NCBI GenBank assembly: GCA_011390855.1
Contig: JAABRN010000536.1
Location: forward strand, 1 to 7,054
DNA: 7,054 bases
Reading direction: 5' to 3'
Source of the DNA: Hydrogenophaga sp.
Lineage (GTDB): Bacteria > Pseudomonadota > Gammaproteobacteria > Burkholderiales > Burkholderiaceae_C
Part shown: positions 1 to 6,296 of the stretch, piece by piece
Position numbering within the stretch: the first letter of the stretch is position 1
How the letters are laid out: each line of letters starts with the position of its first letter
Translations under genes and position numbers: made by a program
The notes under the pieces: generated by a model
What the model saw: only the letters and a program-made list of their open reading frames with translations
Database searches by the model: none
What the model was told of the DNA's origin: nothing

Positions 1-13
1 CACCGCTGCGCGG

Positions 14-92
14 GTCGCTGCCCCCCGCGGGGGCTGGCCTTGCTTGGGGCGGCCCTGCGCAAGGCCTGGCGCCCCCACGCTCCGTCGCTGCG
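14..92. repeat. GC-rich structured intergenic repeat
   Basis: This non-coding stretch is dense in inverted repeats. CCCCCGCGGGGG at 22-33 is a perfect 12-base palindrome. GGCCTTGC (36-43) pairs with GCAAGGCC (59-66), and GGGGGC (29-34) can pair with GCCCCC (71-76). GTCGCTG occurs at both ends (14-20 and 84-90) as a direct repeat. From memory, similar C-run/G-run elements rich in 'CTTGGGGCGGCC' are scattered between genes in many Comamonadaceae genomes; that link is recall, not a search. It could end transcription of a gene left of the window, but no T-run follows the stems. Confidence 0.6.
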
Positions 93-132
93 GCCTGTTC
101 ACAGATACTGAAAAAAACGAAGGGTCAAGGCA

Positions 133-207
133 CTGTCATATCTGACAGGTAACCTGTGGGGGGGATGGTTGAGCTTCTGTCAAAGTGACACCGTGCCCCA
201 GTGACAC
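133..207. promoter_or_regulatory. Cluster of TGACA/TGTCA motifs, possible operator
   Basis: Five copies of the pentamer TGACA, in one orientation or the other, lie within 73 bases just upstream of the small gene at 222. CTGTCA-TATC-TGACAG (133-148) is a perfect inverted repeat with 6-base arms. TGTCA-AAG-TGACA (178-190) is a second inverted repeat. AGTGACAC occurs twice as a direct repeat with a 16-base period (184-191 and 200-207). Such clustering suggests a binding region for a dimeric regulator, but I cannot name the protein. No clear -35/-10 pair can be fixed; TCATAT (136-141) is a poor -10 candidate. Confidence 0.4.
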
Positions 208-213
208 AGGGAG
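208..213 (+). promoter_or_regulatory. Ribosome binding site of the small gene
   Basis: AGGGAG lies 8 bases before the ATG at 222. It supports that ATG over the in-frame GTG at 201, which lies upstream of this site and falls inside the TGACA motif cluster. Confidence 0.65.
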
Positions 214-221
214 AAAAATTC

Positions 222-479
222 ATGTCCACCATCCGCCGTTTTATGAAAACGCCTCGCGCTTGGGAAGCGCTGGCACGACCCGATCTGGTGGGTCGAGAAG
301 CCCATACCCTGCTGTTGATGGCCAATGGCAGGCGCAGCAGGCTTGAACTCTCAACTCTGCTGGGCCAGGACATCGACGAGTTGGCCAACACGCTGCAGGC
401 TGGGGGCTATCTCAAGGAGACAGAACTGAAACTGCCCGGCGATGTTGACGAAGAAAGCTCAGCAGGCTGCTGGAGCTGA
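222..479 (+). CDS. Small conserved-looking protein of unknown function (85 aa)
   Basis: I do not recognise a characterised family. The protein is 85 residues with no signal peptide or membrane segment, so it is probably cytoplasmic. A basic N-terminus (STIRRFMKTPRAW) leads into 'GREAHTLLLMANGRRSRLELSTLLG', then 'IDELANTLQAGGYLKE'. This alternation of a 'LLLMANGRRS' strand/turn with two helices resembles small winged-helix-like modules found in proteobacterial proteins; that is a resemblance by eye only. The tail is short and acidic (GDVDEESSAGCWS). The ATG is chosen because of AGGGAG 8 bases before it. The gene stands alone on the plus strand, has a motif-rich upstream region, and converges on the aldehyde dehydrogenase with only 20 bases between the two stop codons. 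It is likely real, because the start signal is good and the protein has a plausible fold; its role is unknown. Confidence 0.7.
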   Translation: MSTIRRFMKTPRAWEALARPDLVGREAHTLLLMANGRRSRLELSTLLGQDIDELANTLQAGGYLKETELKLPGDVDEESSAGCWS

Positions 480-490
480 ATAGAGCACCA

Positions 491-509
491 CTGGCTTCGT
501 CAGAGCCAG
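491..509. terminator. Weak stem-loop between convergent genes
   Basis: CTGGCT (491-496) and AGCCAG (504-509) form a 6-base stem with a 7-base loop, overlapping the end of the dehydrogenase gene and following the small gene's stop. The position between converging genes fits a two-way terminator, but no T-run follows on either strand, so function is uncertain. Confidence 0.25.
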
Positions 510-1921
510 CGTTTCAACAGGCCAGTGACCCGCTGAAACCGCTCACCGTAGGGCGGGTAAAAAAGGTGGCCCATGGAGAAATTTGATTGCACCAGCACCG
601 GCTTCTGTTGCGTGAAGCGCAAGAAGCCGACCTTGCCGTGGTAAGCCCCCCAACCGCTCTCACCCACGCCGCCGAATGGCAGATGCTCGTGCGCCACATG
701 CATGAGGGTGTCATTGACGCTGACACCACCGCTCACCGTGCGCAGAAGCACCTTGTCGCGGTTGGCATCATCGCGACCAAACCAATACAGCGCCAGGGGC
801 CGTGGGCGCGCATTGATCGTGGCAATCGCCTCATCCAGGCTGCCATACGACAGCACCGGCAAAACGGGGCCAAAAATTTCTTCCGTCATCAGACGGGAAT
901 CGGGTGGCACATCAAACAGCAGTGCGGGGGCAAGCTGCCGCCCGGTCGATGCGTCCGCCGGCGGAACGTCCCAACCTGACACCCGGGCGCCCTGCTTGCG
1001 CGCCTCCTCAACCAGGGTCAGCAAGCGGGCATGGTGCCGCTCGCTGACGATGGAGGCGTAGTCGGGATTGTTTGCGAAGGTGGGGAACAACTTTGTCGCC
1101 GCAGCCCAGTAGGCGGCCTCGAATTCAGCCTCCATGCCCTTGGGCAGCAAGACGTAGTCGGGCGCGATGCAGGTCTGCCCGGCATTGAGCAGCTTGCCGT
1201 GGGCAATCTTGATGGCGGCATCGCGCAAATCACAGGACGCATCCAGGATGCAAGGCGACTTGCCACCCAGTTCGAGGGTGGTGGGCGTGAGGTTGGCCGC
1301 AGCAGCCGCAGCCACCTGCCGGCCCACCTGAGTGGAGCCCGTGAAGAAAAGGTGGTCAAAAGGCAACTGGGAAAACGCCTGGGCCACGTCGATGCCACCT
1401 TGGACCACACAGAATTCCTCTGCGGAAAAAGTCTGGTGCACGAGCGAAGCCATCAGCGCAGAACTCTGCGGCGTGAGTTCGCTGGGCTTGAGCATGACGC
1501 GGTTACCCGCCGCCAGCGCAGTAGCGGCAGGACCGAGGGTGAGCTGCAGGGGATAGTTCCAGGGGCCAATCACGCCGACCACGCCCAGCGGCTGCGGCTG
1601 AATGTAGCCTCTGGCAGGCAACAGGTAGAAGGGCGTACTGACCCGCTGCCGCTTCATCCAGCGTGGCAACTGCTTGTGCAACTGGCCCATACCGGCACGC
1701 AGGACGAACAGGTCGGCGGCTTCGGTCAGCGATCTGGACCGCACGCCAAAGTCTGCTTCCACCGCCTCAGAAAGGGCGTCGGCGTGGGTCTCGATCAGGT
1801 CGCGCAGTCGGCCCAGGCGGTCACGCCGCAAGGCCAGGGGCACGTCCACCTGCGCACGGCTGGCGGCATGCTGGGCTTCAAACAGTGCGCGCAACGGGAA
1901 ATCTGGCGGGTTCTGAGTCAT
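500..1921 (-). CDS. Aldehyde dehydrogenase, coniferyl aldehyde dehydrogenase group
   Basis: This is a 473-residue NAD(P)-dependent aldehyde dehydrogenase that oxidises an aldehyde to the acid. All family motifs are present: GPWNYP (119-124, Asn122 of the oxyanion hole), LKPSE (Lys145, cofactor binding), GSTQVG (195-200, Rossmann loop), ELGGK with general base Glu217, GQTC with nucleophile Cys251, EEIFGPV (347-353) and LPFGGVGESG (414-423). The FYPPYGERF segment near the C-terminus is typical of class-3-like enzymes and of CalB-type coniferyl aldehyde dehydrogenases, which turn coniferyl aldehyde into ferulate. The substrate remains a family-level guess; medium-chain or other aromatic aldehydes are possible. 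The ATG at 1921 gives the usual length. An in-frame TTG at 1972 would add 17 residues but lies in a hairpin loop. No strong Shine-Dalgarno is seen before the ATG (AGGTCC is about 13 bases away). It follows clpB by 85 bases on the same strand, with no functional link evident. Confidence 0.93.
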   Translation of the reverse strand: MTQNPPDFPLRALFEAQHAASRAQVDVPLALRRDRLGRLRDLIETHADALSEAVEADFGVRSRSLTEAADLFVLRAGMGQLHKQLPRWMKRQRVSTPFYLLPARGYIQPQPLGVVGVIGPWNYPLQLTLGPAATALAAGNRVMLKPSELTPQSSALMASLVHQTFSAEEFCVVQGGIDVAQAFSQLPFDHLFFTGSTQVGRQVAAAAAANLTPTTLELGGKSPCILDASCDLRDAAIKIAHGKLLNAGQTCIAPDYVLLPKGMEAEFEAAYWAAATKLFPTFANNPDYASIVSERHHARLLTLVEEARKQGARVSGWDVPPADASTGRQLAPALLFDVPPDSRLMTEEIFGPVLPVLSYGSLDEAIATINARPRPLALYWFGRDDANRDKVLLRTVSGGVSVNDTLMHVAHEHLPFGGVGESGWGAYHGKVGFLRFTQQKPVLVQSNFSMGHLFYPPYGERFQRVTGLLKRWL

Positions 1922-1959
1922 GCGGGCAATGATAGGACCTGCGGGCTGTGCCGGGTAGT

Positions 1960-1990
1960 GCCGGGGCTCCAATTTGTCGGGAACCCCGGC
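1960..1990 (-). terminator. Strong GC hairpin downstream of clpB
   Basis: GCCGGGG (1960-1966) pairs with CCCCGGC (1984-1990). After one C/A mismatch, TCC (1968-1970) pairs with GGA (1980-1982), leaving a 9-base loop. It begins 16 bases past the clpB stop. It lacks a T-run on the minus strand, so it is not a textbook intrinsic terminator. It may be a weak terminator, a 3'-end stabiliser for clpB mRNA, or an attenuating structure in the leader of the dehydrogenase gene. Confidence 0.45.
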
Positions 1991-2006
1991 CCACCCGCCA
2001 TGGCCA

Positions 2007-4616
2007 TCAGGCCATGTTCAACGCATCGCCAAATTCGAACACCCCAGGGTTGCGGACCGGGTCCACCCCTACCGGAATCACCGACTTGGGAGGGTACCGA
2101 CCTTCCAGCAACAGCTTGGAGAGCGGGTTTTCAATGCGCTGCTGGATGGCGCGCTTCAAGGGCCGCGCACCAAACACCGGGTCAAAGCCCACCTTGGCCA
2201 GTTCTGCCAGGGCTGCGGGGGCCACTTCCAGCCGCAGGTCCATCTTTTGCAGGCGTGCCTGCAGTGCCTTGAGCTGGATGCCAGCGATGGATTCAATGTG
2301 TTGCGCGTCCAGCGCGTGGAACACCACCGTCTCGTCGATGCGGTTCAGGAACTCGGGCCTGAAATGGTTCTTCAATTCGCCCCAGACCGCGTCCTTCACA
2401 TCGTCGTAGGGCTCGCCCACCATGGCCTGGATGAGGTGCGAGCCGATGTTGCTCGTCATCACGATCACGGTGTTCTTGAAGTCCACGGTGCGGCCCTGGC
2501 CGTCGGTCAAACGCCCATCGTCCAGCACCTGCAGCAACACGTTGAACACGTCGGGGTGGGCTTTCTCCACCTCGTCAAGCAGCAACACGCTGTATGGCTT
2601 GCGACGCACGGCTTCGGTGAGGTAACCGCCCTCCTCGTAGCCCACGTAGCCAGGGGGCGCGCCGATCAGGCGAGCCACCGAATGTTTCTCCATGAACTCG
2701 CTCATGTCGACGCGAATAAGGTGCTCTTCCGTGTCAAACAGGAATCCCGCGAGGGCCTTGCACAGTTCGGTCTTGCCCACGCCGGTCGGACCCAGGAACA
2801 AGAACGATCCGGTGGGGCGGTTCGGGTCAGACAGGCCCGAGCGCGAACGGCGAATGGCATTGGCCACAGCGGCGATGGCCTCGTCCTGGCCCACCACGCG
2901 GTCGTGCAGCTTGACCTCCATCTGCAGCAGTTTGTCACGCTCACCCTGCATCATTTTTGACACGGGAATGCCCGTGGCCCGGCTCACCACCTCGGCGATC
3001 TCTTCGGCGCCCACCTGGGTACGCAGCAGTTTGGGTGCGGCACCCTCGCTGCCTTTGGTGGTTTCCTTGTCTTGCGCTTCCTTCAAACGCTTTTCCAGCT
3101 CGGGCAGACGACCGTACTGCAGTTCAGCCACTTTGTTGAAGTCGCCTTTGCGAGTCTGTTCTTCGACCTGCAGCTTGAGTTTCTCGATTTCTTCGCGAAC
3201 GTGCTGGCTGCCCTGGGCCTGGGCTTTTTCGCTTTTCCAGATTTCATCGAGGTCGGCGATTTCCTTCTGCAGGCGGTGGATCTCTTCTTCGATCAGCGCG
3301 AATCGCTTCAGCGAAGATTCGTCCTGCTCCTTGCGCACGGCTTCGCGCTCGATCTGTAGCTGAATCAGCCGGCGATCAAGCTTGTCCATCACTTCCGGCT
3401 TGGAGTCGATCTCGATCTTGATCTTGGCGGCGGCCTCATCGATCAGGTCGATGGCCTTGTCCGGGAGAAAACGGTCGGTGATGTAGCGGTGCGAAAGCTC
3501 GGCCGCAGCCACGATGGCCGGGTCGGTGATCTCCACGCCATGGTGCACTTCGTACTTTTCCTGCAAGCCGCGCAGGATGGCAATGGTCTGCTCCACTGTG
3601 GGCTCGTCGACCAGCACCTTCTGAAAGCGGCGCTCCAGCGCGGCGTCCTTTTCAATGTACTTGCGGTATTCGTCCAGCGTGGTCGCACCAATGCAGTGCA
3701 GTTCACCGCGAGCCAGCGCAGGCTTGAGCATATTGCCAGCGTCGATGGCACCTTCGGCCTTGCCGGCTCCCACCATGGTGTGGAGCTCGTCAATGAACAG
3801 GATGATCCGGCCTTCGTCCTGCGAAACCTCCTTCAGCACGGACTTGAGCCGCTCCTCGAATTCGCCACGGTACTTGGCACCCGCCAGCAGCCCGGCCATG
3901 TCCAGCACCAGCACGCGCTTGTCGCGCAGACTCTCCGGCACCTCACCATTGACGATGCGCTGGGCAAGGCCTTCCACGATGGCGGTTTTCCCCACGCCTG
4001 GCTCACCAATGAGCACGGGGTTGTTCTTGCTGCGCCGCTGCAGCACCTGTATCGCCCGGCGGATTTCGTCGTCACGGCCAATCACCGGGTCGAGCTTGCC
4101 GGCACGCGCACGCTCGGTCAGGTCGAGGGTGTACTTCTTCAAGGCTTCACGCTGGCCTTCGGCTTCGGGGCTGTCCATCTTCTGGCCGCCGCGAACGGCT
4201 TCAATGGCGCTTTCGAGGCTCTTGCGTGAGAGCCCGTTTTCGTTCGCCAGCCGGCCGATTTCGCCCTTGGCATCGGCAATGGCCAGCAGGAACAGCTCGC
4301 TGGCAACGAACTGGTCGCCCCGTTTGATGGCTTCTTTCTCGGTGGCCTGCAGCAGCTTGCCCAGTTCCTGGCCCACCTGCACTTGCTCTTGGCCTTGCAC
4401 TTCGGGCAGGCGCTTCACGGCGGCTTCCGTGGCTTTGCTCAGCCCTGCCACGTTCACACCCGCGCGCTGCAGCAGGGACTGCGGGCCATCGGGCTGGCGC
4501 AACATGGCCAGCAGCAAATGCGCGGGTTCGATGTAAGCGTTGTCATTGCCCAGCGCCAGCGTCTGGGCTTCGCTCAGGGCTTCCTGGAATTTGGTGGTGA
4601 GTTTGTCGAGTCGCAT
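2007..4616 (-). CDS. clpB: ClpB, ATP-dependent protein disaggregase (Hsp100)
   Basis: ClpB is a cytoplasmic hexameric AAA+ machine that, with DnaK/DnaJ/GrpE, pulls polypeptides out of aggregates after heat stress. The 869-residue protein (E. coli has 857) is complete. It has an N-terminal Clp repeat domain (about 1-145, beginning [14 protein letters not shown]). AAA-1 has Walker A GEPGVGKT (204-211), pore-loop Tyr249 in AKYRGEF, Walker B ending in IDE (Glu277) and Arg fingers 329/330. A charged coiled-coil M domain spans about 407-525. AAA-2 has Walker A GPTGVGKT (609-616), pore-loop Tyr657 in GYVG, Walker B LLLDE (Asp681/Glu682), Arg finger 759 and sensor-2 GAR (Arg818). The M domain separates ClpB from ClpA, and there is no ClpP-binding IGF/IGL loop between AAA-2 motifs that I can see. 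The ATG at 4616 matches the conserved family start and has GGAG 9 bases upstream; an upstream in-frame start at 4652 would add 12 non-family residues. A sigma-32-like promoter precedes it. Confidence 0.98.
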   Translation of the reverse strand: MRLDKLTTKFQEALSEAQTLALGNDNAYIEPAHLLLAMLRQPDGPQSLLQRAGVNVAGLSKATEAAVKRLPEVQGQEQVQVGQELGKLLQATEKEAIKRGDQFVASELFLLAIADAKGEIGRLANENGLSRKSLESAIEAVRGGQKMDSPEAEGQREALKKYTLDLTERARAGKLDPVIGRDDEIRRAIQVLQRRSKNNPVLIGEPGVGKTAIVEGLAQRIVNGEVPESLRDKRVLVLDMAGLLAGAKYRGEFEERLKSVLKEVSQDEGRIILFIDELHTMVGAGKAEGAIDAGNMLKPALARGELHCIGATTLDEYRKYIEKDAALERRFQKVLVDEPTVEQTIAILRGLQEKYEVHHGVEITDPAIVAAAELSHRYITDRFLPDKAIDLIDEAAAKIKIEIDSKPEVMDKLDRRLIQLQIEREAVRKEQDESSLKRFALIEEEIHRLQKEIADLDEIWKSEKAQAQGSQHVREEIEKLKLQVEEQTRKGDFNKVAELQYGRLPELEKRLKEAQDKETTKGSEGAAPKLLRTQVGAEEIAEVVSRATGIPVSKMMQGERDKLLQMEVKLHDRVVGQDEAIAAVANAIRRSRSGLSDPNRPTGSFLFLGPTGVGKTELCKALAGFLFDTEEHLIRVDMSEFMEKHSVARLIGAPPGYVGYEEGGYLTEAVRRKPYSVLLLDEVEKAHPDVFNVLLQVLDDGRLTDGQGRTVDFKNTVIVMTSNIGSHLIQAMVGEPYDDVKDAVWGELKNHFRPEFLNRIDETVVFHALDAQHIESIAGIQLKALQARLQKMDLRLEVAPAALAELAKVGFDPVFGARPLKRAIQQRIENPLSKLLLEGRYPPKSVIPVGVDPVRNPGVFEFGDALNMA
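4176..4178 (-). other. clpB: Possible internal start for short ClpB
   Basis: In E. coli, a second start at Val149 (GTG) makes a short ClpB lacking the N-terminal domain. Here Met147, in [13 protein letters not shown], sits at the aligned place at the end of the N-terminal domain and would give a 723-residue product. The upstream bases (GGCGGCCAGAAG) hold only a weak Shine-Dalgarno, so use of this start is inferred from position and the known E. coli case. Confidence 0.35.
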
Positions 4617-4625
4617 GCCTGGGCA

Positions 4626-4629
4626 CTCC
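4626..4629 (-). promoter_or_regulatory. clpB ribosome binding site
   Basis: GGAG on the minus strand, 9 bases before the ATG at 4616, fixes the clpB start in agreement with the conserved MRLDKLT N-terminus. Confidence 0.7.
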
Positions 4630-4650
4630 GGAAAAGATGAATTACCGCTC

Positions 4651-4678
4651 ATCTGGCGCTGCTTCGGGCATTTTCAAG
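4651..4678 (-). promoter_or_regulatory. Putative sigma-32 heat-shock promoter of clpB
   Basis: On the minus strand, GCGCTTGAAAA carries a perfect CTTGAA -35 (4673-4678). After 14 bases comes CGCCAGAT (4651-4658), a partial match to the heat-shock -10 CCCCATNT. Transcription would start near 4644, giving a leader of about 28 bases that includes the GGAG. Family knowledge supports it: clpB is a classic RpoH target in proteobacteria. Confidence 0.6.
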
Positions 4679-4715
4679 CGCTGCACGCTGTTGCTCGCGC
4701 CAAGTACCCCAAAGC

Positions 4716-4729
4716 TTGACGCAGGTCAA
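4716..4729. promoter_or_regulatory. FNR/Anr-type palindrome upstream of clpB
   Basis: On the minus strand this reads TTGAC-CTGC-GTCAA, a perfect inverted repeat with a 4-base centre. It matches the layout of FNR/Anr sites (TTGAT-N4-ATCAA, with TTGAC/GTCAA variants). It lies outside coding sequence, between the acetyltransferase stop and clpB, with its centre about 78 bases upstream of the predicted clpB start of transcription. TTGACC within it, with TACTTG 17 bases on (4701-4706), could also be read as a poor sigma-70 promoter. Oxygen-responsive control is an inference. Confidence 0.45.
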
Positions 4730-4745
4730 TCTCGCTGGCGAGTTC

Positions 4746-5507
4746 TCAGGCGGCCGGTCGCCAGTAGCGGTAAGGCCAGGCAGTGACCATGCCTGCACGC
4801 CTGTAAAGAGCGATGGCGGGCTCGTTTCCGGCATCGACCTGCAGGAACACCTTTGTCAGGGCGCGCCGCTGGGCCTCTGCTGCCATGGCGACCAGAATGC
4901 GCCGCGCCAACCCCTGGCCACGGTGCGCCGCATGGGTGCGCATCCCGTGCACACTGAGCCAGCCGTGTCCGAAAGCGGCAGCACCTGAGGCCACGGTGCG
5001 GCCTGCCACACGAACACTGGCGAAAAGTGTGCTTGCCGCCCGACTCAGCGCGCGCGCCCTGCTCGCGCCATCCACGGGATCAAGCCCAGGCCCAAGAAAC
5101 ATGTCCATCCACTGTGCATCAGCCTGGGCGTGCAGTTCACCTGGCGGGCCGGGATGCAGCCCCAGAAGGTTCTCCACCAGGCCGACCATGGTCAACGTGG
5201 GCTGCTCAGGCCCAAAACCGAGGTCACAGAGGTGCGCGTGAAATTCGTTGAATGCAGGCAAATCGGGCAGCCGAAAAGCCGGCACAAAGCCGTGGGCCTG
5301 GTAGCGCTCGACGATGGGCCCAATGAAAGCCGGGTTCGCCTGACCATGTTGCAGGGGCACTGCAGACCTTGCCCGACCCACGGTGCCATCAAACATGGGC
5401 AACAGCCAGCCAGGCAAGTGATGCAGCCGGTCAGGAACCACTGCGTCCAGTGTGGCGCATTCGATTGACTCCACCTCTGCGTCGGTGAGAGACCTGCAGG
5501 CGACCAT
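4746..5507 (-). CDS. GNAT-family N-acetyltransferase
   Basis: The C-terminal half (about 130-253) is a GNAT domain that transfers an acetyl group from acetyl-CoA to an amine. The acetyl-CoA-binding motif A is clear at about 186-205, with the R/Q-x-x-G-x-G/A signature as HRGQGLARR (Arg196, Gly197, Gly199). Motif B is NEPAIALYRRAGM (228-240), with Tyr235 where the general acid usually lies. Residues 1-125 are poorly recognisable and may be a degenerate second GNAT fold or a substrate domain. The substrate is unknown. The ATG at 5507 (253 aa) is preferred; a GTG at 5513 (255 aa) is nearly as good, because GGGGGAG (5519-5525) lies 11 bases from the ATG and 5 from the GTG. It starts 24 bases after the moaE stop on the same strand, so it is probably co-transcribed with the molybdenum cofactor genes, although no role in that pathway is known. 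Confidence 0.88.
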   Translation of the reverse strand: MVACRSLTDAEVESIECATLDAVVPDRLHHLPGWLLPMFDGTVGRARSAVPLQHGQANPAFIGPIVERYQAHGFVPAFRLPDLPAFNEFHAHLCDLGFGPEQPTLTMVGLVENLLGLHPGPPGELHAQADAQWMDMFLGPGLDPVDGASRARALSRAASTLFASVRVAGRTVASGAAAFGHGWLSVHGMRTHAAHRGQGLARRILVAMAAEAQRRALTKVFLQVDAGNEPAIALYRRAGMVTAWPYRYWRPAA

Positions 5508-5531
5508 ACTCACCGAATCTCCCCCGCGCGT

Positions 5532-6005
5532 TCAGGCGTTTTGGCCAGCGATACCCCAGCGCTGCAACGCGGCATCATCGCTCACGCGGGCATCTACCCA
5601 GCGGGCCCCTGCGGGCGTTTGCTCCTTCTTCCAGAAGGGCGCCTGGGTCTTCAGGTAGTCCATGAGGAATTCGCAAGCCTGGAAGCTCTCGCCCCGGTGG
5701 GCCGATGTCACGGCCACGAGCACGATCTGATCCATGGGCTGCAAGACGCCCACACGGTGGATCACCCGTGCACCGAAGAGGTCGAAACGGCGGTGGGCCT
5801 CATCAATCATGGCTTCGATGGCCTTTTCCGTCATGCCCGGGTAGTGCTCCAATTCCATCGATTGCACACCCTGGCCATCATTGCGGTCTCTGACGGTGCC
5901 AACAAAGGTGCAGACGGCTCCCACGCCCGGGTTGGTTGCGCGCAGCCGGTTCACCTCGCTGGACAGGTCAAAGTCTTCAACCTGGATACTCACGCGGTCA
6001 GTCAT
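5532..6005 (-). CDS. moaE: MoaE, molybdopterin synthase catalytic subunit
   Basis: MoaE forms the active site of the MoaD2-MoaE2 synthase, which converts cyclic pyranopterin monophosphate to molybdopterin using sulfur carried by the MoaD C-terminus. The 157-residue protein is of usual length, and active-site residues fall at the same numbers as in E. coli MoaE: Arg39 in FVGTVRD, His103-Arg104 in SAHR, Lys119 in YLKTQAPFWKKE and Lys126 in the same segment. LEHYPGM (52-58) and HRVG (83-86) are further family signatures. The ATG at 6005 follows a GGGGGAG (6009-6015) with a short 3-base spacing. It lies 39 bases after moaD. Nothing appears broken. Confidence 0.97.
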   Translation of the reverse strand: MTDRVSIQVEDFDLSSEVNRLRATNPGVGAVCTFVGTVRDRNDGQGVQSMELEHYPGMTEKAIEAMIDEAHRRFDLFGARVIHRVGVLQPMDQIVLVAVTSAHRGESFQACEFLMDYLKTQAPFWKKEQTPAGARWVDARVSDDAALQRWGIAGQNA

Positions 6006-6044
6006 GTGCTCCCCCGGAAATTGGATGTGATCGCACGGCCAGGG

Positions 6045-6296
6045 TCAACCGCCGGTGACAGGCGGAAAGAAACCCACTTCAGCCCCTTCTGACAGTGCCG
6101 AGGCCTCTTCGCTCATGATCTGGTTCAGTGCCACTCGCACCGCCTTGCCGCGAGCCAGCGCCTCGGCGTAAGCGCCCCCGCGCCCGATCAGTTCGTCGCG
6201 CAGTGCAGCCAGCGTCGGAGCGCTCGTGTTTACCGTTTCGCTGCCGGTGGACAAAGCCTCGCGAATCGAGGCGAAATAGCGGATGTTGACGTTCAT
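6045..6296 (-). CDS. moaD: MoaD, molybdopterin synthase sulfur-carrier subunit
   Basis: This 83-residue ubiquitin-fold protein ends in the essential Gly-Gly (FFPPVTGG), which is adenylated by MoeB-type enzymes and turned into the thiocarboxylate that donates sulfur to MoaE. The N-terminus NVNIRYFASIREAL is the usual first strand and helix; VRVALNQ (53-59) and the GAEVGFFPPVTGG end are typical. The ATG at 6296 overlaps the moeA stop as ATGA (6293-6296), a sign of translational coupling; only a weak GAG-type Shine-Dalgarno precedes it. A GTG at 6305 would add three residues and overlap moeA further, which is less likely. No moeB is in the window. Confidence 0.96.
   Translation of the reverse strand: MNVNIRYFASIREALSTGSETVNTSAPTLAALRDELIGRGGAYAEALARGKAVRVALNQIMSEEASALSEGAEVGFFPPVTGG

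Noticed and set aside
111..117. An A-run after the GC-rich repeat, considered as an intrinsic terminator for minus-strand reading
   Set aside because: Read on the minus strand the T-run comes before the stem rather than after it, and on the plus strand the run is A rather than T, so it fits neither direction.
1922..1972. A 17-residue N-terminal extension of the aldehyde dehydrogenase from a TTG
   Set aside because: The added residues (EPRHYPAQPAGPIIAR) do not resemble the family, the TTG is in a hairpin loop, and the ATG at 1921 gives the normal length.
1031..2272. A 413-codon open frame on the plus strand over the aldehyde dehydrogenase
   Set aside because: It lies antisense to a complete enzyme with every catalytic motif, runs past the gene into clpB, has no recognisable domain and is rich in Arg/Gly/His/Gln, as expected from a GC-rich shadow frame.
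1974..2960. A 328-codon open frame on the plus strand over the clpB 3' half
   Set aside because: It is antisense to the highly conserved AAA-2 domain, with a His/Val/Leu-rich translation and no domain; codon bias of clpB explains the lack of stops.
3655..4536. A 293-codon Ser/Ala-rich plus-strand frame over the clpB 5' half
   Set aside because: Its low-complexity Ser/Arg/Pro content is typical of a shadow of a GC-rich gene, and clpB on the other strand is unambiguous.
4649..4834. A 61-codon minus-strand frame spanning the clpB upstream gap
   Set aside because: It overlaps the acetyltransferase 3' end and the clpB control region, has no recognisable sequence, and no good ribosome binding site was seen.
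5541..6092. A 183-codon plus-strand frame covering moaE
   Set aside because: MoaE is intact with all active-site residues on the minus strand; the opposite frame shows no family motif or convincing start signal.
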